From a virus, in the IMG/VR virus record IMGVR_UViG_3300024999_000248, positions 1 to 35,865 of that record: DNA of 35,865 nucleotides; one strand, 5' to 3'. Positions 15,509 through 21,195 of the stretch are shown piece after piece; the stretch's first letter is position 1; each line of letters starts with the position of its first letter. Under the pieces are notes generated by a model. The model ran no database searches. It worked only from the letters and a program-made list of their open reading frames with translations, and was not told the DNA's origin. The position numbers and the translations under genes are program-made.

Positions 15509-15766
15509 ATTAGTATACTAACCACAAATCAACTAACAAAACTAAAAGAATTAATATTTTTTGCAAAAGAGGATGAAGATAATCCAAATAAATGCATGGA
15601 ATGTAATCAAATGGAATGTAATCAAAATGATCCAAATTATTGTGAATTTTCTGATATATGTAATAAATATGGTTATATTTCGGTTAATACAGAGAAGGGA
15701 AATATATTAGAGGATTTATTTGATACTATTGATTATTTGGATAAATTACTTAGAGAAGGAAGGTAA
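15509..15766 (+). CDS. Cys-containing small protein, apparent AUU start (85 aa)
   Basis: The frame opens after TAA at 15506 and has no ATG, GTG or TTG until deep inside, yet a perfect AAAGGAGG site (15493-15500) lies eight bases before ATT at 15509. From there it reads SILTTNQLTKLKELIFFAKE, an acidic stretch, and a Cys cluster (CMECNQMECNQN, then YCEFSDIC) with an acidic C-terminus (ILEDLFDTIDYLDKLLREGR). The Cys pattern suggests metal binding. A perfect promoter lies 113 bases upstream, and the next gene starts eight bases after its stop. AUU is the best-placed start, and two nearby genes show the same feature. Function unknown. Confidence 0.65.
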   Translation: MSILTTNQLTKLKELIFFAKEDEDNPNKCMECNQMECNQNDPNYCEFSDICNKYGYISVNTEKGNILEDLFDTIDYLDKLLREGR

Positions 15767-15774
15767 ATAAATAA

Positions 15775-15984
15775 ATGGAATATCTAATCATAGATAATCT
15801 TATAAAAGTAACTATTGGACTATCCTTAATTGTCACCAGTGGAGTCCTACTAATTGCTCTATTAAAAGTATGGGAGAAAGTATTTGATTTAGGTTTGCAA
15901 ATGTTTAATATGAAAAAGGAGTTTCTTGATTTTATAATTAAGAAATATCGTGATAAGAGAGGTGTTACAAAGAAGATTCAATAG
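15775..15984 (+). CDS. Small single-span membrane protein (69 aa)
   Basis: Residues 1-32 contain one hydrophobic segment (VTIGLSLIVTSGVLLIALLK). An amphipathic stretch and a basic tail (IIKKYRDKRGVTKKIQ) follow, so a single membrane helix with the tail in the cytoplasm is likely. The ATG has GAAGGAAGG upstream, at the end of the previous gene. It shares the promoter at 15368. It resembles small phage membrane proteins of unknown role; holin-like function is possible but it has only one span and no lysis gene nearby. Confidence 0.65.
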   Translation: MEYLIIDNLIKVTIGLSLIVTSGVLLIALLKVWEKVFDLGLQMFNMKKEFLDFIIKKYRDKRGVTKKIQ

Positions 15985-16017
15985 AATATATAGGTTTATA
16001 AAGTAATAAATAATTAT

Positions 16018-16046
16018 TTGACATATTATAAAAATAATGTTATAAT
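16018..16046 (+). promoter_or_regulatory. Perfect sigma-A promoter
   Basis: TTGACA (16018-16023), 17 bases, TATAAT (16041-16046), only 28 bases before the ATG of the zinc-ribbon frame at 16075. Confidence 0.85.
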
Positions 16047-16074
16047 GATTAAGTAGCAAAGGAGGTGAATAAAC

Positions 16075-16256
16075 ATGACAATAGCAAAACTCCCAGAAGA
16101 TTTCATTATTATATGTCAAAAATGTGGAAGTGTAAATACTTCTATTAAACATACTGAGAAATTTAATGATTTTTACGATGATAGTTACACAGAGCATTGG
16201 GGGTTCATTTAGTTTGTGAAGAATGTGATAATAAGAAATTAATGTATAGTTTATAA
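16075..16256 (+). pseudogene. Zinc-ribbon protein interrupted by a frameshift at GGGGG
   Basis: ATG at 16075 with an AAAGGAGGTGA site encodes a 45-aa frame with CQKC, ending at TAG 16210-16212. A -1 shift at the G5 run (16199-16203) continues as VHLVCEECDNKKLMYSL to TAA at 16254-16256. This supplies the second Cys pair of a four-Cys zinc ribbon and gives a 60-aa product. The second half is clearly coding-like. Explanations are programmed -1 frameshifting on T-TGG-GGG-T, a one-base deletion, phase variation or a sequencing error. The strong promoter and ribosome site argue that the gene is expressed. Confidence 0.55.
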
Positions 16257-16322
16257 TACATATTAAGTTATTGATTGTTTATTGAATAGTAAAATAATAT
16301 TATATAAAGGAGGTGAAAAAGA

Positions 16323-16730
16323 ATTCTAAAATATCTTAATCAATATTATATATCTGTTCCTATAAATATAACAACTGGAAGAAATACATCTAATAAAAAT
16401 GATACATATCTAAAAGGAGTCTCTGGGACTGAGACATATAGGGAAAATGATAATACTCTAGCTATTTACATGCCAAAAGGTAAATCTACATCTAATTCCA
16501 TTATACCAAAACTAGATGCACTAGGAGTAACATTAACGCCAAAATTATTACATGAAGAAGAAGTATGGTTATTCAATGAGGATCAAATACATATAGCACA
16601 TAAGGTTCTAAAGTTTGGTATCAATGGTAAGAATGAACAAGTTATTAATCCTAAAAATGGCTTAGTAATTACAAAAGAGAAACTAAAGAAAATTTTAGAT
16701 AGAATTGCTGATAAAGAAATCAAGAAATAA
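16323..16730 (+). CDS. Hypothetical protein, apparent AUU start (135 aa)
   Basis: An ATG exists at 16470, but the frame continues upstream to a TGA at 16314 with coding-like sequence (LKYLNQYYISVPINITTGRN) and no ATG, GTG or TTG. AAAGGAGG (16306-16313) is nine bases before ATT at 16323, so AUU is the likely start and the protein has 135 residues rather than 86. The C-terminal part (LHEEEVWLFNEDQIHIAHKV, then a lysine-rich helix) is soluble and looks like a small alpha/beta domain. No family is recognised. It follows the frameshifted zinc ribbon and has no separate promoter that I can see. Confidence 0.65.
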   Translation: MLKYLNQYYISVPINITTGRNTSNKNDTYLKGVSGTETYRENDNTLAIYMPKGKSTSNSIIPKLDALGVTLTPKLLHEEEVWLFNEDQIHIAHKVLKFGINGKNEQVINPKNGLVITKEKLKKILDRIADKEIKK

Positions 16731-16836
16731 AAATAATAAAATATGATGAATATTTGACGTTATAAGCGTTGCAAATTAAAGACCCTGGCAATCTTACTAC
16801 TTCATATTTTAAATTGATTTACGCTATATCTTGGGT

Positions 16837-16868
16837 TCTGAAAGTCGCTTATAGCAAGGGTTTTAAAA
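16837..16868 (+). repeat. Element shared with 24834-24865, upstream of an endonuclease gene
   Basis: TCTGAAA, three variable bases, GCTTATAGCAAGGGTTT, then AAAA. The sequence at 24834 agrees at about 25 of 32 positions and also precedes an endonuclease gene. One frame reads LKVAYSKGF here and LKRACSKGL there. It lies 59 bases upstream of the TTG at 16927. It may be a residue of a shared coding tail, an RNA element, or the junction of a mobile cassette. Confidence 0.6.
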
Positions 16869-16926
16869 GTAAAAAATCTAGATATAAGACTAAGTATATG
16901 TATAAATTAATAAAGGAGATAATTTA

Positions 16927-17871
16927 TTGAGTAAAGTTAAAAGAAAGAAAAAGAAAATAAAACACAAGAAAGAAAATAATTGTTTGAATTGTGGAGAAAA
17001 ATCTTTTAATAAATTTTGTACAAAATTATGCAAAACAATGTATCCTGAAAAAATACCTATTGAAAAATTAAAAAATTGTATAGTTTGCTTCAATAGATAT
17101 ATAGAATATCAAGAAAATAATTATGAAATAGAAGGCAATTTTTGTTCTCAAAAATGTTATGAAAGACTAATAAAAGATATCAATAGTAGATTAACTAAAC
17201 CAGAAAAATTAGAAACAAGACCCAAATGTATAACATGTGGTAGGAGATATGAACCGCTAAACGAAGATGATTTAACTTGTAAAGAATGTAAGGATTTCGA
17301 AAAAGTTTGTATTATTATAAATTGCGGAAATTGTGGAAAAGAAATAAAAACAACAGACTCACGCAAAAGATTTTGTAGTACACAATGTAAAAAAGAGTCT
17401 CAGAGAAATAAATATATGAATAAGAAAGAACCAAGTAATAATATAGATGTAATCCCACATTCTAAATATTTAGGAGAACAAAAATTATCTGAATTAGTTA
17501 GTTATATATTTTATGACCAAGAAATATTTTTTAGAAAAAGATATGAATGGTTAAGATATATAACTAATCCTCTTGAACTAGATATTTATCTACCAAATAT
17601 TAATTTAGCATTTGAGTATGATGGCGGTCAGCATGATAAATTTACTCCTTGGTTTCATAAAACAAAACAGGATTTTTTAGATCAACAGGACAGAGATAGA
17701 TTTAAAGACAAAAGATGTGAAGAGGAAGGAGTTACACTCATAAGGTTTAAAGATCAAATTGAATACATAACAAATTGGTCGTTAATTAATAAGTTAAAAG
17801 AATACGGTAGAAGTGATATATTACATTCTAAATATTTTGATGGTATAGTAATATCACAAATACAAAAATAA
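16927..17871 (+). CDS. Zinc-finger homing endonuclease, PD-(D/E)XK/Vsr-like (314 aa)
   Basis: Residues 1-160 carry four Cys-rich modules (CLNCGEKSFNKFCTKLC; CIVC with CSQKC; CITC with CKEC; CGNC with CSTQC), likely DNA-binding zinc knuckles. The C-terminal half holds a very-short-patch-repair-like nuclease: NPLELDIYLPNINLAFEYDG (Glu217, Asp219, Glu230, Asp232), GGQHD, and then RDRFKDKRCEEEGVTLIRF. This matches DUF559/EDxHD-type homing enzymes known from Bacillus phages. It starts at TTG with AAAGGAG nine bases upstream. A free-standing gene between unrelated genes fits a mobile endonuclease. No flanking group I intron was recognised. Confidence 0.8.
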   Translation: MSKVKRKKKKIKHKKENNCLNCGEKSFNKFCTKLCKTMYPEKIPIEKLKNCIVCFNRYIEYQENNYEIEGNFCSQKCYERLIKDINSRLTKPEKLETRPKCITCGRRYEPLNEDDLTCKECKDFEKVCIIINCGNCGKEIKTTDSRKRFCSTQCKKESQRNKYMNKKEPSNNIDVIPHSKYLGEQKLSELVSYIFYDQEIFFRKRYEWLRYITNPLELDIYLPNINLAFEYDGGQHDKFTPWFHKTKQDFLDQQDRDRFKDKRCEEEGVTLIRFKDQIEYITNWSLINKLKEYGRSDILHSKYFDGIVISQIQK

Positions 17872-17917
17872 TATAAAACTATTAAATCTAAAAAATATAT
17901 AGAAAGAGGTAATTAAA

Positions 17918-18358
17918 ATGCAACAAATCTTACTCAATGGAAAAATATATTTAGATGAGAATGATCAATCAAGAATGAATTATATTATCCAAAATACCGA
18001 ATCACTTAAACAAACATCACTAACAGATATTCTAGATACAATACATAATTCTAAAAATGCAATTAAAAAACTAATTAGAGTAGTTGGCAAGGTGTATAGT
18101 GGCAATAGCAATAATAATGAAAATGTAATATGTGAATCATTTCATTGTTTTGAAGGATTATATATAAAAGAAGAAACAAAATATATTAAATCATATTATG
18201 TAGGTAATTTTCCATTAGAACAAAAATTATATAAATGGGCAGAGAATAATGTAAATTTAGAGATATTGATACAGGATTATACAGATTCTATTGGTGAATT
18301 TATTAATAATAGTGGTACTATGGAGGATTTATACAATGACACAGCAAGAGCGATGTAA
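17918..18358 (+). CDS. Hypothetical protein (146 aa)
   Basis: Soluble mostly helical protein with an acidic C-terminus. No Cys pairs, membrane span or known motif. The ATG has AAAGAGGT upstream. Its final codons include the ribosome site (GGAGG) and start of the next gene, which overlaps it by 23 bases in another frame, so the genes are coupled. Function unknown. Confidence 0.65.
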   Translation: MQQILLNGKIYLDENDQSRMNYIIQNTESLKQTSLTDILDTIHNSKNAIKKLIRVVGKVYSGNSNNNENVICESFHCFEGLYIKEETKYIKSYYVGNFPLEQKLYKWAENNVNLEILIQDYTDSIGEFINNSGTMEDLYNDTARAM

Positions 18359-18539
18359 AGATAAGGAGGATAGTAATGATTTAGATTATATTTCAGAAAA
18401 CTGTGTAATATGTGGAGAAGAATTAGTTAGAATTGAAGATATACGGACAGATTTAGATAGTGGAAATTATTGTTGTGAAGATTGTGTGAAGTATCATAAA
18501 TTAAACGCTGTAGAATGTAAGGAGATGGAAATAAATTAA
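18336..18539 (+). CDS. Small zinc-ribbon protein (67 aa)
   Basis: A four-Cys zinc ribbon: CVIC near residue 26, CCEDC near residue 50, in an acidic context. The frame is open from 18291, but ATG at 18336 is chosen because GGAGG lies ten bases upstream. It overlaps the end of the 146-aa gene and its own last codons (TGT AAG GAG ATG GAA ATA AAT TAA) form the ribosome site for the next gene. Small phage zinc ribbons of this kind bind nucleic acid or host proteins, but no partner can be named. Confidence 0.7.
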   Translation: MTQQERCKDKEDSNDLDYISENCVICGEELVRIEDIRTDLDSGNYCCEDCVKYHKLNAVECKEMEIN

Positions 18540-18801
18540 ACTTATAGAAAAAGTATTAGAGATAGAAAATTATAATAGAAATCTTGATATGATTATTTCT
18601 GGTTCGTGTCCAAAAGAATATGGTATATCTAATGGTAATTTAATTTCTTGTAAAGAAAATTCAAGTTGTGAAGAATGTTGGCATAGAGAGTGGACTACTA
18701 CATTAACTGAAGAAGAATATTATAATTATCTCAAAGAAATCAGCCCATTGTCAAATGAAGATTTTGATAAGTTTTACTATAAAAATAATATAATAGTTTA
18801 A
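18535..18801 (+). CDS. Cys-rich small protein, apparent AUU start (88 aa)
   Basis: An internal ATG at 18589 would give 70 residues, but the frame extends 18 codons upstream (KLIEKVLEIENYNRNLD) to ATT at 18535, overlapping the previous stop. AAGGAG lies ten bases before it and no ATG, GTG or TTG intervenes. The protein has SGSCPKEY, LISCKENSSCEECWHREW and an acidic helix. The CxxxxxCxxCW cluster resembles small phage zinc or iron-site proteins. An inverted repeat follows at 18830-18870. Function unknown. Confidence 0.6.
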   Translation: MKLIEKVLEIENYNRNLDMIISGSCPKEYGISNGNLISCKENSSCEECWHREWTTTLTEEEYYNYLKEISPLSNEDFDKFYYKNNIIV

Positions 18802-18829
18802 AAGGTGAGTTTTAACGTGTTTTATAAAA

Positions 18830-18870
18830 CCAACCAACGTGACTAAATGGCGATATGATACGTTGGTTGG
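18830..18870. repeat. 11-bp perfect inverted repeat with palindrome
   Basis: CCAACCAACGT (18830-18840) and ACGTTGGTTGG (18860-18870) are perfect arms around a 19-base loop. GTTTTATAAAAC (18819-18830) directly before is a perfect 12-bp palindrome. The arms are GC-richer than the surroundings. No T-run follows, so it is more likely a binding site or an mRNA stem than a terminator. Confidence 0.6.
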
Positions 18871-18894
18871 AAATAATAAATAGGAGGAATTATA

Positions 18895-19332
18895 GTGCTT
18901 TTATGTTTGAATTGCTATAAGGTTTACAATCAGAAAACGATAAAGAACAATATATGTAAGGTTAAAGAGTGCTATGGTGATGTAGTAGAAATTGATGAAT
19001 TATTTGTACCAGTGATTGCTGAGTTGAATAGGAAGGGTTATATTACGCAATACTGCTGTAGCGGTCATGTTGCTGGAAATAGTGGTTTGCACAGTTACAT
19101 ATATTTCGAAGATTATACTTTTCTTCCTTCTTTACCAGAAGGATATAAACATGATCAAGATATATACCCTCATATTAAATTTGATGAAGGTAAAGTTTCA
19201 ATTCTAAGATACTTTGATAAAAAATTAAATCTTGTGGAATTAAGTAAACAACTTTATAAAAATGCTATTAGTTTATTGGAATGGGTAGATGGTTTACCTG
19301 ATTTAAATGAAAAAGATGGAGGAATAAAATAA
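18895..19332 (+). CDS. Zinc-ribbon protein of unknown function (145 aa)
   Basis: GTG start with GGAGG seven bases upstream. The first 30 residues have CLNC and CKVKECYG, a zinc ribbon. Residues about 32-60 (VEIDELFVPVIAELNRKGYI, then TQYCCSGH) are a motif I have seen in uncharacterised Firmicutes and phage proteins. An aromatic beta region (SYIYFEDYTFLPSLPEGYKH) follows. The CCSGH signature suggests a metal or catalytic site. Its stop is two bases before the CoiA-like gene and the last codons supply the GGAGG site, so the two are co-translated. No enzyme activity can be assigned. Confidence 0.7.
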   Translation: MLLCLNCYKVYNQKTIKNNICKVKECYGDVVEIDELFVPVIAELNRKGYITQYCCSGHVAGNSGLHSYIYFEDYTFLPSLPEGYKHDQDIYPHIKFDEGKVSILRYFDKKLNLVELSKQLYKNAISLLEWVDGLPDLNEKDGGIK

Positions 19333-19334
19333 TA

Positions 19335-21182
19335 ATGAACTTTGAAAATATACAAATGGTTGTAGTTAGAAAAAGAAGTGATGGAAGTAAGATAAATATT
19401 AGTCAAATTGATGAGGAAAACAGATATGAGAAATATGAATGTATTGTGTGTGGTTCAGATGTAATTCCTGTAGCTGTAAAAGGTAAAATTATTGGTGGAG
19501 ACAATGCAAAAGTAACTCCTCATTTTAAACATTTGAATGCTGATAAATGCGGAACAGAGTCATTTACCCATTTTTGGATGAAAACAGAGTTTATTAAAAT
19601 TGGTGATTGTTTTAAAGTAATCACAGATAAGGAAAATGAATACATTTGTAATCAAATATTCTTTGAAAAAACTATAGTAATAAATGGTAGAAGATATACC
19701 CCAGATGCAACCGTTTTAACATCTTGTGGCAACACAATTCATTTTGAGTATAATTATAGTAATAAGAAAAAAGTTAAGGATTATATTGATATTTGGAAAG
19801 AATTAAATAACATTATTATTGAAGCAGATATGAATTCTATATTGAGTGTATTTTCAGATTCAGTTCCAACTTTTAAAGCATTATACTATGAAGGCAAATG
19901 TTTTAATTTAAATGATGAAGATAATTTTTATTATAAAACTATAGGAGAATATAAATTAACAAAACGTGATGAAAATTATTTAGAATCAAGAAAAGTTGAA
20001 ATGGAAAATTTAGATTATCTATGGGAAGAGATAAGAAAGATAAAATATGAAAATAAAGATTATAGTGAGATTGGAAATTTTATTAGATCAATAACTTCTG
20101 ACGAAGGTAGAAAAGTGGCTATTGCTATTTTATCAAGAGCAAGATGTGGCAATAGTATTTTAGGAAATTACGTGACATTTATAAAAACTAATATTGATAA
20201 GCACTTTAAACTTTTGAACTTAAAGTATAACGGGTATCTGATTAAGTATGAAACTGAAGTACCTAGACTTATCTATGATAGAATTTTCAATGGAGTAACT
20301 ATTAAGTTTTATATTCCAGACAGTGGTTATAATTCAGACGTTCCAGAAATTCACCAAACTTATAATTATAACTTTAAAGATGAAATACTGAGTGGCACAT
20401 TTAAAAGTAGAATAGATACGACTGTCGAAAAGTTGTTGTCCACTCATAATTTATTACTAAAAGTTTTAGATGTATTTCAAAAGAACGATAAGATAGTCAA
20501 TTACAAATTAAATTACAAAGAAAATACTGATTACATTAATGCAATATATTTTGTAGATTATAGAAATAAATGTTTTGTTTTAAGCAAAGGTTATTATAGT
20601 AAAGAAACATTTCAAGAGCATCATACAAATGTATTTAATAATTTAATTGATGATAATACTTTGTTTATTGGCTTACATTACTTATCTTATAATTTTTATA
20701 TTCAAGAGACAAAAGATTCTTATGATTTTAATTTTGTTAATTCTACAGATAAGTTTATTCAATATAGATTTGATAAATTTATTAAGCAAAAGACTTTAAA
20801 CTTATCATATTATTTTGTAGACAAATCGTTACCTAGATATAACTTTGTAAAAGTTACTTCTGAATTAAATGATTTACTAGATAAAATTGAAGAGAATATA
20901 AAAGACATTAAACGTAATTTTTCTAACACTGAATATTCTACAAAAATATATAAAAACGGAGAAAGTATTAAAATCTCTGATTGCGATATAGACAAAAAAC
21001 TTACTCAATTACTATATCCAATCACTTACTTATCAAATAAATGTGATTATGAAGAATTGAATATACAACTTAATAAAGATTTTACAAAAGGTCTATTGGG
21101 TGATTTTAGATTATGGTTAATAAAAGATTTTATTAATGAATTGAATCGTATAGGGGTAGTTGAAATTAATAATATTAAATAA
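19335..21182 (+). CDS. CoiA-like protein with predicted nuclease domain (615 aa)
   Basis: The first 85 residues match the CoiA-family head: a zinc pair CIVC, then KVTPHFKH and ESFTHFWMKTEF (CxxC ... HFxH ... ExxxH). A PD-(D/E)XK-like core follows at about 125-160 (RRYTPDATVL, IHFEYNYSNKKKVKDYIDIW, ending IIIEAD), with possible Asp/Glu/Lys active residues. Competence protein CoiA acts in recombination during DNA uptake; phage and mobile-element relatives are poorly known. Residues 200-615 are AT-rich helical sequence with no known motif. It lies directly before the RNA polymerase gene, 13 bases from its start, which suggests shared expression. The ATG has GGAGG 13 bases upstream. Confidence 0.6.
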   Translation: MNFENIQMVVVRKRSDGSKINISQIDEENRYEKYECIVCGSDVIPVAVKGKIIGGDNAKVTPHFKHLNADKCGTESFTHFWMKTEFIKIGDCFKVITDKENEYICNQIFFEKTIVINGRRYTPDATVLTSCGNTIHFEYNYSNKKKVKDYIDIWKELNNIIIEADMNSILSVFSDSVPTFKALYYEGKCFNLNDEDNFYYKTIGEYKLTKRDENYLESRKVEMENLDYLWEEIRKIKYENKDYSEIGNFIRSITSDEGRKVAIAILSRARCGNSILGNYVTFIKTNIDKHFKLLNLKYNGYLIKYETEVPRLIYDRIFNGVTIKFYIPDSGYNSDVPEIHQTYNYNFKDEILSGTFKSRIDTTVEKLLSTHNLLLKVLDVFQKNDKIVNYKLNYKENTDYINAIYFVDYRNKCFVLSKGYYSKETFQEHHTNVFNNLIDDNTLFIGLHYLSYNFYIQETKDSYDFNFVNSTDKFIQYRFDKFIKQKTLNLSYYFVDKSLPRYNFVKVTSELNDLLDKIEENIKDIKRNFSNTEYSTKIYKNGESIKISDCDIDKKLTQLLYPITYLSNKCDYEELNIQLNKDFTKGLLGDFRLWLIKDFINELNRIGVVEINNIK

Positions 21183-21195
21183 GGAGGTTTTATCA

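Noticed and set aside
15775-15984. Holin
   Set aside because: Only one membrane span and no endolysin or lysis neighbour, so the small membrane protein was left unassigned.
16740-17871. Group I or II intron around the Vsr-like endonuclease gene
   Set aside because: I could not identify conserved core segments or split exons; the flanking genes appear complete.
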